DNA of 64,000 nucleotides from Gymnopilus junonius. Lineage: Eukaryota; Basidiomycota; Agaricomycetes; Agaricales; Galerinaceae. The DNA is taken from NCBI GenBank assembly GCA_015501075.1, contig JADNYJ010000020.1, positions 1-64,000 of the forward strand. Direction: 5' to 3'. This document shows, one piece after another, positions 21,753 through 34,373 of the stretch; position 1 is the stretch's first letter, and each line of letters opens with the position of its first letter. A model generated the notes under the pieces. The model was not told where the DNA came from, did not search any database, and saw only the letters and a program-made list of their open reading frames with translations. Position numbers and translations under genes: made by a program.

Positions 21753-24721
21753 TCAGTGCGCACGGCCGTTGGCCGATACCGCAGGTAAAACTGTAAGAAG
21801 CCTTTCGAAAGCATCAGCAATGCGGGCGAGGTTTGTGTCGATCGATGTGAGACGATTGGTCAGGTCCTCAGGAATTCCGAGAACAGTGACACCATTGAGA
21901 AGTGATGTAGGAGTATCAATAGTCGTCGCAGGTTTGAGAGGAACAGGAGTCTTGAAGTCGTCCAGGTCATCATCTTGCACATACTCCGGTGCCACGTAAG
22001 GCTCCATGGGTGGTAGCTTGGCCGTCTCAGTAGCATAGCTGATGGGCCGCGTTTCATTAACGACATCGCCATAGTCTGGGCAAAGAACGTAGCCAAGTGT
22101 GCCCATACGCTTGACAGGCACTTTCTTCCCTTCATGCATCATGATCTTGAAAGCGTATACCCGACGACAGGATATGTCGACCAATGCATAGACATGCCAT
22201 TCCCAAAGACCGTTATCTTTCTCCCTTCCGTACTTCAAATCCACCTCAGTTTTACCGGTCTTCAGGGCCTCGTAAACCACGTACTTCAAACTCTTCACCG
22301 ACAACTTGACGCTACCCACGATCTCGACCACAAAATTTTTCATCAACTCAAGGCCGCCAAACTTCACCACTGGAACATCTACTACTCGAATATGATTGCG
22401 AGTAAAGGTTTGCTGGCTGTCGAAGTAAAAGAAGCCCAGGTCCAATTCTCGGCGAGTTTCAAGCTTGAATGGCATGAAGACATATTCCATGACCAAGGAG
22501 CACTGCTCTCCCTCGATGTCCTCGACAATGAGTTTGATACGAATCGGTCGGTTCCTAGCGACGAACGCCCTATTCCACCAGGTCACGGCCAATTTTATGT
22601 CCTCCTCTGGTCCGCGGTACCAACACCTCAAAGTTGAGCGTCAATGACTGCCGGGGTTCAATCGTGACTGGAAGCTTATAATCACCATCAAGCAGCTTGG
22701 TTTGTTTCGCAGGAGCATATTCCGGGTCGCCGACTAGGCGATAAGCTGCTGAAACAGAGGAGATGGTAATAGGGTTCAGCGAACCCGGTGCGTTGTTGTT
22801 AAATACAGAGACTTTGCCGACAAAATAATCAGATGAGTTATTTGCAAAATTGGGGTTTGCCTGAAGAGGAGGGTCGGCCATAGATTTAAGGATGACGCGA
22901 AGAGCTTGGGTTGTCGTCGTCTTGAAGTCGGTGCGGGGAAGACGTGTTTGTTTGTCATTTAAGATGGGTCCAAAAGATACCGTTTCAGGGAGAACATAAG
23001 GCGAAGCGGGCATGTAAGAGTATAGTCCTCCTTGAGAAGTGTTCAAGATATCACCAGACTTGGTACATGTAGATAAGTTGATAGGACAGATACGAACCCA
23101 AGGATCGGTCGATGTGGCAGCCTTCGCTGTAAGGCGGATCCCTGTGATCTCCCCAGAGATAGACAGGACCCACTCCGCCATTGCAAACTCATTCTCATCA
23201 GATGACGTTCGGTATATGAGAGTTCTTTTCGAGATGCGAATAGACTGGTTGACATCTTCCAATTCCTTCGCAGTAAATGTGTCGAAGTAATACGGCGAGT
23301 TATATGATAACTTTCCGACGACAAGAATGATCGTACTTTCATCCAACAGGGCACCATGAGTTACCCAACGGAGAAGTTGACCTATATAGGCACTTTGCTC
23401 CTGGTTGGTTTCGAAGTTGGTATCCTGGATTGAGGTCCACTCTGTCCTGGTGTCGACATATCCGGAAATTCCCCAAGCGCGAGGAAAAAATGTGGCATAG
23501 GGGTAGTCGCAGTGGTGCTTTGCTCTATGTGCTCCAAATTGGCATGGATGCTTCGTACTGCAGCAGGGATAATGCTTCTTCTCCGAACTGTATCCCGCGC
23601 GGTGGAAAGAACAAGCCAGAGGTCCATTGGTATAGTTGGTGAACTCCTTCTCGCACTGCACGCAGACGAACTTTTGTTCAGCTTCCAAAATACTAAATTC
23701 CAACGCAAGGTTCTTCAATCCTCCTGCTATGGTCGAGTTGACGTTTTCGAGCAGAATGCCTTCTAAACGAGCATGGTTCTGTTGAACGGAATCGGCAATA
23801 TTCGCATTGAGTTGTTCCATAACTGAGTCATCCATGACCAGGTGCTGCTGTTGAGCAAATTCCTTGACGAGTTCCCTGTCGTGAACCACAGCGTCAATAC
23901 TTCCGCCGTGGTCGTCGACGAAAGTCTGAGCAGCTTTGTCCTCTTCATCAATAGGCACCGCGCGAGTCAAAATGTCGAGCTGCAAAGTTTGATGAATCTG
24001 CAAGCTCATAAGAAGATCAGAGCAGCAGGTGTTGACGCTCTGCGCGCATGCGGTAAATTTGTCGCGATTGGAGAGGCTGAGACGACGAGCAACTCGGTTT
24101 TGCTTGCGGTATGCAGCGATGAGAGCGGCAGCGTCCTTGAGAGTCTCGTTTATACGATCGACGACTTGTCGGGTCGGTGTTATGAATTCAACCCCTTGCA
24201 AGGCAGGCAGATGACTGAGCATGAACGTGATACGTTCGACCAAGTCGCTGCATTTTGCATCGACTTCTTGGGCCTTCTTCTCTAGGTTGATGATGATTTT
24301 GAAAAGGACGAAAGCTGGTGCAATAAATGGCAGAGCCCTCCCAACATCTGAGAGAGAATCCAGAACTTGTATGGCACCTTGTAGGGCGCTGCCTATGGCT
24401 TGCCCATTGTTAACGAGCGGGTCGACTATATTGCTTGCTGCATCGGTCAATGAAGTAACTCTGGTTGGTTGGCGCGGCAACGTGTCAGCGACACCATTTA
24501 TCACATCGCGATGTACGCCATGATAATCCCTAAAGACATGATGAGAATAATTTGTTTAGATGGAATGTGCGACTTACATTTCTTCGCCACTTTTCGGTGA
24601 GTTTGGATAGGGAGGTAAAGAATTCATTTTGGTGAATTGATGAGCTATGATGGGCTATGGTTCTGAGGAAAGCTTGAAGGTAAGTGTGCTGGAGAGAGCG
24701 GCAGAGAAGAGCAAAAAACAT
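21753..24721 (-). CDS. HeLo/MLKL-like helical protein with CHORD-like Cys/His cluster (frame breaks)
   Basis: Large minus-strand gene of about 950 residues. Likely first exon 24721-24578 (MFFALLCRSLQHTYLQAF), then one long frame from about 24530 to 22615 and a second frame to the stop at 21753. The join near 22612-22616 (CCGCGG) needs a net +1/-2 change, after which the sequence reads on naturally (FEVLVPRGPEEDIKLAV). Residues about 90-210 contain amphipathic helices with PFIAPAFVLFKIIINLEKK and CSDLVERITFMLSHL, the pattern of HeLo-like/MLKL N-terminal bundles of fungal cell-death proteins. A Cys/His cluster follows (CVQC, C-x2-H, YPCC, C-x4-H, HHC), resembling CHORD zinc modules. The rest is beta-rich, ending in an acidic linker and a helix (LTSIDTNLARIADAFERLL). 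Domain calls are by eye; role in cell death is inference. Confidence 0.55.
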
Positions 24722-25426
24722 GATGGCGGTTTATAATGGTAAGCGGGAGAAGCCTAACTTGATTTGATTGTCTATATTCAATGATAGATGCAGATGAATC
24801 AATGTCACTATCATATCTGTATACGTATTGTCGGTACCGTCTTCTGGGATTTCCGCATGCATGCTCACCTCAAACTCTGGCATGATTACAACTGCAAATT
24901 TGAAAGCTGAAGTTATTGTCCACCTATTCTTCTGGATAAATCGGACATCGCCCACTGGCATGGACATGAGCACAGTTGGAACTTGAAAGTTGAAACGGTT
25001 TCACTGGCAAAAGCACCTGTGAGATAGATCAGTCACTAGTGTCAGCGTGAGTAACAGATGAATTAACTATGAGAAGAAAACTGGCTCACATATAAGTGCC
25101 TCGATGCAAAACAAGACTGTTGAACATGATCATCATTATACTAGGGTGGCGGCAAGCCAGCACGCAAAAAATGTGGGAATTTCGTCGGAACCTTACTGAG
25201 CGGCCGAGGCGGCAAACCAATCGTTCCGGATTTCGAGAGTCCGCCCCTCCGCACGTCCCTTGTATGTACAACGGTTAAACTATGTTAATGTTTAATCGGA
25301 ATCCCGAACTTGAATGCATGCACTATGCATGAGCACCGTATGGCACACACATATCCTTACTTCCGGGTCCAATGTTCAAGGCATGCCAACTAAATAGTCT
25401 GGATTCTGCTCCTTTCTCTCAACACC
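24722..25426. other. Divergent promoter region between HeLo-like gene and M3 peptidase
   Basis: About 700 bases separating two divergent genes. A 80-codon minus-strand frame (24731-24973) is open but shows no family features and is not placed in phase with the neighbour. No other gene seen. Confidence 0.4.
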
Positions 25427-28344
25427 ATGGCCATTACTCCCCCGCAACCACTCCTATCATGGAATCATGACGCCCAGGATCTATCTAGATTGACGAAACA
25501 GGCTATACAAGTCTACACGGGGACTATGGACCATGTTGGAGCACTTGACCCCAAAGACTGTAATTTCCAATCGGTGAGCACAATTTTATACGATATAACT
25601 TGTTCGGATATATTTTGACTGCTGGCAGGTTTTTGTAAGCGCAAGTGCATATTTTTCTCCCCCATCCATTGATCCTTCGCTGAATTTCAGCTCGCCCTTG
25701 AGAGTGCACATGCTCAGTTCACTGATCTGACGGAACAATTGAACTTCTACCAGAACGTGTCTCCGTCCCAAGAGCTTCGTGATGCCTCTAGTGAGGCAGA
25801 ATCTCTTGTTGACGATTTTAAGGTAGAAGCATCGATGCGTCTCGATGTCTTTACCGCCAAAGTTCAGGCAGAAGAGAACATCAAGAAGTCTGGCGAATGG
25901 GGTGGACTATCTCCAGAGGAAAAACGACTCGTGGAAAGGATGGTAATATAATTGCCTGTCCTCTTTAACATTCTCTCTAAATTTTTTTAAAATTTAGGTT
26001 CTGGACGGCAAAAGGGTCGGACTTGCTCTTCCGGACGAGAAAAGAGCAGAGTTGGCGACTCTTAAGAAGGAACTTTCCCAAGTGTGCTCTGAATTCCGGG
26101 TATGCAAGACTATCTATGATATCTAAGAGAGAACTGCTGAATTTCGTGACTGCATAAAAGAAAAACTGCAACGAAGAAAATGTAGGTCGTGTTGTGATCA
26201 AGGTGGAGCACGCATTTTGATTTCCTTTCAGGGTTCCATTTCGTTCACAGAAGAAGAGCTGAAAGGCGTTCCCGATGAAGAACTAGCCGCATATACCAAA
26301 TCCATCGAGGGAGACAAGGTGCTGTATTCGGCGTCGTACAAGGGGCCTGATGTCTTTTCTATCGTAAGGGTATACAACACTATCCTAATCGATGATAAAC
26401 CTGATACATTCTTCAAGTTAGGGCATGCAGAAAATCCAGAAACGCGAAAAAAGCTTTCAGAAAGCTTCCAATCCCGTCTCGCTGTCAATGTCCCTCTGTT
26501 TCCCAAGGCGATGGAATTACGTCGAAAGATTGCTACCCTGCTTGGGTATAACACCTGGGCTGATTATGTCACGGAAATAAAGATGGCGAAGACGGGAAAG
26601 GCAGTGGAAGAAGTAAGTCGTCGGACTTAATTCTCGATGTTGATGTGTTCATACTCATCATATTCTCTAGTTCCTGAATGATTTAGAGGAGAGGTTGAAA
26701 CCAGTCGGCATGAAGGACCTTGAAGCCCTACTCGCATTGAAGAAGAGAGAGCACGAAGAGACAGGCCTGCCTTTCGACGGAAAATTTTACCTCTGGGATA
26801 ATTCCTATTACAACCGCAAGTTCATAGAACAAACACTTGATCTGGATGGCAACATTATAAAACAGTATTTTCCTGTATCTGTGGTAGCTCCTGCTGTCAT
26901 GTCTCTTTATCAGAACCTCTTTGGGCTCAGATTTGAAGAATTGAAGGACACGTCGACCTGGCATTCAGGTGGATGGCACTCTTCTCATTCAAGGTGTTTG
27001 TTGAATGTTAACGATAGAGGTCCGAGTCTTCGCTGTCTGGGAAAAAGATTCGAAGGATGAATCTGGATTCATTGGATATTTCTACCTCGACCTATATCCT
27101 CGCAGTAAGTTTCAAAGTGTTTCCAGAGATATTGGCCTGCTCATCGTTGTATTTCATTAGCTGGTAAAATTTCGCACAATGCTGTGTGGCCAATCCTTTC
27201 TGGTTACGAGCTTCCTGATAAAAAGCGGGCCTATCCTTTACTTGCAATGGCAGCTAATCTTGCAAAGCCAACGCCCGAGAGGCCCGCTCTTATGCGACAC
27301 CATGATGTCTGGACCTTCTTCCATGAGATGGGCCACATCTTCCACAGTCTATTAAGCAGGACAAAGTTTGCTCGATTCCACGGTTTAAAGCAAGTTATGA
27401 GTTATACGCCTGTCACTTTCTGTTTCCCTCTGACTATGACTGTTTTGATAGTGTCACACGCGACTTTGAGGAAGCCCCATCGCAGATGTTGGAGAACTGG
27501 TATATGAGATGCTCTAATATGTATGCAGACTTGTTGACAACCTTTTATTGACTAGGTGCTGGGAGCCCAAAGTGCTGGAGAAGCTCTCGAGCCATTACGA
27601 AACACAGAAGCCACTTTCTCCAGAGCTCATTGAGAAATTACTCAAGACGTAAGAGTATCTTATTCACCAAGCTGTTCTCCTATGTATCCAATACTCACGA
27701 CTTCGGCCTAGTCGGTATACAAACACTGGTCTATTCTATCTTCAACAAGTATTCTTTGCCAAGTTTGATTTGATTGTGCACACGGACCCAAGTATGTACT
27801 CCTTGGCTGACGAACACCGGAAAAATGACACAGGCTACATAGTTCATGAGGATTATACACACCTTTGGAATACCCTTCGCAAAAACATCCATCTCCATGA
27901 ATACGACAAAGAGACCCCTGGTCAAGCCGCGTTCCAACAGCTTTTGGGAGGTTATGACGTGGGTTATTATGGGTATAGTGATTTTCTATTGATGTCGATG
28001 TCAATTCATCCTGGCCCTTGTAGTTACACATGGTCCCAGGTTTTCGCAGCGGACATGTATGGTAAGCCAAGGATTGCTTATCTCCTAGACGTCTGCTCCC
28101 TGAAGTGTATTCCTCATTTCTAGAAACTGTCTTCAAGCCTGACCCTCTCAGTCCCGGCAAGGGTAAGCGATATCGTGATATCATCCTTTATCCCGGGGGA
28201 AGTCGTGACGAAATGGATTTCCTCCGAGTGAGCCAATCAATTCGAACTGCTTGATGTCGACCCTCACCGACACACCTCTAGGAATTCCTTGGACGGCCAC
28301 CTAATAACGAAGCATTTTTGCGACAAATCCTTGGGACCGCTTAG
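25427..28344 (+). CDS. PRD1-like: M3 family metallopeptidase (thimet oligopeptidase/saccharolysin type)
   Basis: Zinc oligopeptidase that degrades short peptides in cytosol or mitochondria. Seventeen exons, among them a 6-nt microexon (25629-25634, GTTTTT, coding Val-Phe) needed to read NFQS-VF-LALESA in line with the family, and a 21-nt exon (26161-26181, KNCNEEN). Seen: TWADYVTEIKM, GLPFDGKFYLWD, the exon join giving FAVWEKDSKDESGFIGYFYLD (26968/27018), zinc site HEMGH in FFHEMGHIFHSLLSRTKF, VTRDFEEAPSQMLENW, GGYDVGYYGYTWSQVFAADMY and PGGSRDEMDFLREFLGRPP. Exons sum to 2027 nt, one short of a codon multiple; the deficit maps to the exon end at 27382 (CACGG|GTTT, one G missing). About 675 residues, near family length (about 700). 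Confidence 0.9.
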
Positions 28345-28472
28345 AATGCATAGTTTTGTCATGAATACACGTACATAACGTACTATCGGATGAAAGTAAA
28401 AACTATGTACACTATGTATATAAAGCAGATTCCAGAAGTGTATATTGTACAATAACAATGCTGCAGCCAACG

Positions 28473-31400
28473 TTATGTTGCAGTTTTCTTGAATACATCA
28501 GGTAAAGTTATGACCTTCGTTGCAATGCGACCCAATCTCTTGTGCGACTGAACCCGGACGAAGTAGGTAAGTTGATAGGTGAGGAAAATCTGATCAACAA
28601 CGTTTAATTCGTCTCCGGGATCCAGTCAACGGGAACTTACGTTGAAGACTATATATCCGCAAAAAATTCCAAAGTCGCGCCAATGCAGATGATAGAAGAC
28701 ATTGAAAGTTGGGCCCATCCACTGATCTGTCGTCCGAACTGAACAATATTGACAGTTGGAAGAGGAATCGGGTCTGTTAGATAACCGCCATTACTGGATA
28801 TAAATTCAGACATGAAAGTGCCACAAGTTTGCCCTGATGGGGGTTGTAAAGTTTGTAATTCTTTTTCCGCGCAGGTGATCAATTGACGCCCGATGGCTAA
28901 AATACCCTGTGTTAGTGGACTGTAACTCGTTCAGCAGGAGCTACACCTCACCTTGACCGAGAAGGGCCTCAATCAGGTATCTATATGGTGAGAGATGGTA
29001 CATCCATTCCCACCATCCGAGTTGGCGGAATGGCTGCAATACACCATTGCTGTTCGAAGTTGAGTGAGACTCTGGTTGACTGGAGAGTTCGCAAAATGAC
29101 GTACAAGGTAATCACGAACGAAAATAAGAATGAGAACATGAGACCAGCAATCTCTGCAGTAGAGCTCATAGACGCGACAGCCAGGGCAAGTGTAGTGTAG
29201 TACAGAGGGAAGCAGACACCGTACATGAGATAGGTAAATCCTCCCCTGGAAGAGGCGAACCCAACAGTCCAGTACCAGCAAAAAAAGAATAGAGTAGAGC
29301 CGACGATGTTCCAAGGAATTTCCATCGCAAGCTGGACAGTGGTGAGGGCGGACCAGTGGTACATTCTGCTAGAACGCTCTCGTATTTCGTAAACATCTCG
29401 CATCTTGAACCTGGATTTGAGTATCAAGCGTGATGAGGCAGCAAGATGTCCAACGCACCTTGATATAAGGAACATGGAGTTGGCCAGCCAGAGGAGCACT
29501 CTATAGGAATGAATGAAGATGGTGAAAGGGTCCTTAGAAAAGTTCACATACTAGGACTGTTCCCATAAAGATGGCCTGAAAAAATAAAATTATGAGTGAT
29601 ATTCATCGGCTTATTGAAATGACGTACAAAGAGCTTATTTTGATTTCCTTGAATTGAGTCCTTAGACTTGAAAAATGTAAATCCAATCAAAAGGCCTCCG
29701 GCAATGTTTAAGACCAGCTTCGACATCAAGTATGTAGGGTCACGCCAGTGAGCCAAGCATTGTCTCACGATAAGAATGCGAACTTGGAATGGCCATGAAG
29801 TGGCGAACTGTGTCCTGACCGTGGCTCCAACAGGTGGATGCTTTCGTCCTTCTTCGTGAATTTCTTCGATTTCGCGCACAAGCTTCCGGCGTTCCTCTGA
29901 ATTGAGCCACACTTCATGCCAGTCCTTGTCAGTGGTAGCAGTGGCACCTGCACCTATAACGTCTAACATATATTCAGCCCTACAACATCCTTCTTCAGAA
30001 CTCGACTCCAAGAGAAGCCCTAGTGCGTACTTACGGATTTTCCCCCTCGCTACATTCGCGAGCCCCAGCATTCTCAAAATAGTCAATGACGGTCTGACCG
30101 TCTCGCCCTATGTCTCCGAAATAGACTGCTTGACCGCCCTTGCGAAGCAACAATAGTTTATCAAAGGCCTATGACGGAGAAAGCCGTCAGACGTTAGGGT
30201 CTATGATAAGGACGCAGCATATACCGAGAATAATTCCGCTGAAGGCTTATAGGAAGATCAATCGAAGACAATTGCACTTTATTAAATGGTTCATACCTGG
30301 TGGATGCTAGAAACAAAGCAATCAGCAAATCATAAAACAGGAGCGACACGGATAATACTGCTCACGTGCAAAGAATGGACTGGCCGCTGTCGGCTAAATC
30401 ACGAAGAAACGAAACAATCGCCCAAGCACTGTGTGAATCCAATCCAGAAGTCGGCTCATCCAAGAAAAGCAGGAGTTGAGGCTAATAAGAATGAGTTTTA
30501 TCTACCCAGTTTGACAGTTAACGAACAAACTTTTGCAGCCAGTTCTACCCCAATAGTTGTTCGCTTTTTATGCTCCACACCCAAAGACCCCACCATAGCA
30601 TCTCCAAAAGCTTCGAGGCCGCACATCTTCAAACATTTCTCAGCACTAAACAAAATGCGTTGTAAAATGTTATTCATGGTCGTTGAGAGATTACAAGTAC
30701 TTACTATGCGTCCTTTTCTTCAATAGGTACTGAAGCCGGCTGACGTAATCGAGCAGAAAATTTCAAAGCTTCCCTGACGGTCGTGGCGGGCACATGAGTG
30801 TCCATCTGCTGACAATACCCAGTTTGAGCCTGAAAGTCGACAGGAAGAGCTTGGCCATTGAAGAAACGGTTCCCGGTGACAACGCCTGTGTCGATTCGAT
30901 CTGCTAAGACATTGAGCAGCGTAGTCTGTCAAGATCAGATAAGACATTGAAGAACTAAAGAGCATAATGGCATACTTTGCCTGCTCCGGACTCGCCCATC
31001 AACGCAGTTAGCTTTCCGGGTGCTACATAACCAGATACATCATCCAACAGAAGACGTTTTTCTCCCGAGACCGTAACGTAGTAGCTGAGGTGCTCCCATG
31101 AAAAAGTATTTTCCATCTCATGTTCGTCATGGATCGGCTGCAATGCTTTCTTTTCCTGGTCATGGGAGGTTCCATCTTGATCGGCTGCTGGCAGCTGAGC
31201 CTTCTCTTCATCGCTGACAACGACAGCCCGAGCCTCTTCCAGAGTTCGAGATTTCGATCCACGCTCAAACCGGATCGCCGAGCCTTCACCACCGTGTCCA
31301 GTGTTAATTTCAGTGAAAACGAGGAGGAAGAATAGATATCCGACGCCGAAGGTACATATAATACCGAAGTTCTAGATTGCGAGGTGAGTAGAATACAATG

Positions 31401-34373
31401 AGCTCATAGATCCACAATGCAAAATGAAGGACAACTGACCCGCCATAGATGCTTATAATAATACTGGTACGAAAGTCCAATATAATTAAGACCGTTGACT
31501 CTTTCTTGCCCAGGTTGTGATCCGACGACAGTACAGACTTGATTATTCAGCGTGATGCCTTGGTAGCCAGGGCCCGAAGGCACAAGGGATGAACACATGC
31601 CATCCAACGTGTGGAATTCGTTGACCATCATGCCTTCAAATGCGTAAAAGAAAGGCTGGAAATGAAGAGTCAGGTAGGCGTTTCGTCAGTCCCGAGCTGG
31701 AGCTCACATTAAGGTATGTAAGCCAACGAAGTGCTCCAATCATAGTGGGTCTTGGAATTTGATAGCCGGTGTACAAAGACAGAACCAGCAAGAGGACACC
31801 AGCCAAGGCTTGAGCTGGGGCTGCCTTCGGAAAAGCAGAAGCCAAGGCACGGAAAAAGGCCTTCATGGCCAGTGCGACGACGGTAATAAACGCAAAATAT
31901 GTACTAGAACGTATTAGATCAGCATAGATTCTACACGAGGATAAAAAGTGCGTACAAGTATTGAGCCGCAGTCTGCTGAAGTTTGACAACGAAATAGACA
32001 ATGATCGTGAATAAAACGACGGTTATCAACGTCCAAGGGATGTCGACCAAGGTCATGGCAAGAGCCTCAACCATCGGATGGTACATGGCCGCATTACGAT
32101 GACGGAGGATGATGGGACGCTGTGCGAATAAGGCTGGAATTTCCGACATGGTGAAGAGGGCTGGAATAAAGACCGAGCTTCGAGTATTTCAAAGGACGGC
32201 TGAGGGACGAGGAAGCGACAAAACTTACAAAAATAGGACACCACCCCGGGAGAAATAAGCCTGAGTAAAGTCCGAAATCTTGACGAAAGTCGTGCCAATA
32301 ATGACAGCCTGCAGCACAAAGGTGCTGAAATGGCAGATGAATATTGGTCCACAAAGAGAACAAGGCCCCACAATCTACTCACATTAAAGTAAGGCTTTGA
32401 GAGGTCAGATTGCCTTTCATGATCTGCACTCGGCGAATCATCACAATGCGCACTTGCATTGGAATGGAAATCGTATATGGGCTCTAAACATATATTGTCA
32501 GTAGAACTTCAAATTCAGGTAACCATAGGCGACATACCTTCCTCCGAGTGTGACGAGCATGTTCAGCTTTTGCTCCAGCCTTGAAGGCCTCGGACCTCTC
32601 GCGCTGTTCCACAAAATCCCGCTTATAGGCAGCTATGTCTTCTCGGTTCATCCTGCATATATCTGACTTCCTATAATATTCCCCAAACTCAGACGCAGTC
32701 TGCGGAATCGGACGCCGCCTATCTTCTCCATTCTCGTCACTATACTGCCTGTCCAACGTTGCCCTGCCCAATGGATCGGTAAGAGCGACCAGGTAATCAG
32801 CTGTGGTCTGCCGAGGAGCAGGGACGTATCCCATGTCAATGAAGTACTGCCGCGCTAGGTTTGCAGGGCCGAAATAGGCTGTCCTTCCTTCATATATGAG
32901 GCAGACCTTATTGAAGGTCTTGTACAGGGATTCACCAGCTTGGTATATTGAAACAATCGTGGTATGATTCATCAGGTCAGTAGCGATGCGCAGCGCTCGG
33001 ACGAATTCAAGAGCAGTGCTAGAGTCTAATCCTCGGGTTGAACTACCACAAATTTGGCTTTAGGACCCTTGAGTACTTGAGAAAAGAATAACCTTACTTA
33101 TCCCATGACGTGACTAGACTTCTCGTAGCAAGAGTTTCGCAAATCCTGGAAACATATTTCAGAACGACGTGGACGAGGGTTCGAGAAAGCAGAACCCTTA
33201 CGATACACGTTTCCTTTCTCCTCCACTCACACCGCGAATGTGGGCATCTCCAACAGGGGTAGTTCTGACGTGCTCAAGACCAAAGATCGTGGTTAAGATA
33301 TCCGTGACTTTTCGCGTATATTCGTCTCTGGAAAGACCTCGGATGCGCGCCTCTGGTGCCCGGGTCTTGGCTGCAAAGTGGATTGTCTGATCGACAGTCA
33401 AGGTTGGAAAATGTACATCGTCTTCGGGAGAGTACTGGACGTCGCCCCGATAATGTTTACGTATCTCTTCGGGGGTGAAAGCGTCATAATAAACATCGCC
33501 TTTGAAGGTGTGATATCCCTCGCGTTGGTTAGCGATAGCTTTGAGAAAAGTACTGCAACCTGAGCCAGGACGACCGAGGACCACTTTTGACGTGTCAGCT
33601 TAAGCATAGATAATGAAGAGCTAGAGATGACACGTACATAACATTTCCCCTGGACGGACGACGCCTTCAAAGCCAGATAGGATATCCCTGAGAGGTGGAT
33701 GACGTAATGCAAGGATACTCGAGATGACGTTGAAAGGGTTGAGGAAGCTGCCAAGTGTTGGCTGATAACTTGCTGAAGAGCCCAGACCTACAACGCCAAG
33801 ATTTTCGAATAGAACCCCGAGGCGGCGCAGTGTAATATTGGCCTCGTCTTTTCTGAGGAAATGTAGTCAGCAAAAGCAGAGAGAAAAGCAGAACAAATCA
33901 TACATACTTTCGCAGATAGAATCGCAAGAAATTTTCGAAATCAAGAGGCTGCCTCATGACATCATTCAAGGTGGTTCGAGAGTTGCGGATTCTGACTGGT
34001 CGGTCGTCGGGGAAGGACTTCCGGTGCGAGGAGCATTGCTTAAAGTTCTCCTGAGCGTCAACACACCTTCGGGATTGAAGTAGTCGATGGGCACTTGATC
34101 ACATCCATTGGGGGTGTGTTCGACGCAAGGCGGGATCTGAATGGATAAACGTCGCTGCTTTGGGGTTCTTCCTTGATCGGCCGGTGGTATTGCTTGAGTA
34201 CATGATTGACTTCGTTCATGTCCATGTCCATTGTTTTGGGGTTCATTTCGGGTGCGAGAAGAGGTACCGGAATCGTCAATGGTTGGATAGGAGTTTTCTG
34301 GTGTTCTCGGAACTTCCACTATGTCGAATTCGTGTTGGACATCAAGGTCATCAGACGAGGTAGCCATAGCCAT
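28473..34373 (-). CDS. PDR-type (ABCG) ABC transporter
   Basis: Full-length pleiotropic-drug-resistance transporter, (NBD-TMD)x2, exporting hydrophobic compounds across the plasma membrane. Start [16 protein letters not shown] at 34373; stop at 28473-28475 after DVFKKTAT. N-terminal NBD: degenerate Walker [13 protein letters not shown] (fungal PDR cysteine), signature [11 protein letters not shown] and Walker B region [16 protein letters not shown], the last rebuilt across introns near 33060-33150. TMD1 includes [18 protein letters not shown]-terminal NBD: canonical GESGAGK-TTLL near 30980, [36 protein letters not shown] and IHQPSAELF. A Ser/Pro-rich regulatory N-terminus (residues 1-130) precedes NPEGV. 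More than fifteen introns. One missing base at about 33968-33971 separates SESATLEPP from [19 protein letters not shown]. Very likely functional; substrate unknown. Confidence 0.9.

Noticed and set aside
22134..22637. Plus-strand frame of 167 codons opposite the HeLo-like gene
   Set aside because: Shadow of the minus-strand coding sequence.
24731..24973. Minus-strand frame of 80 codons as an upstream exon of the HeLo-like gene
   Set aside because: It lies upstream of the best start codon and no donor-acceptor pair joins it in phase.
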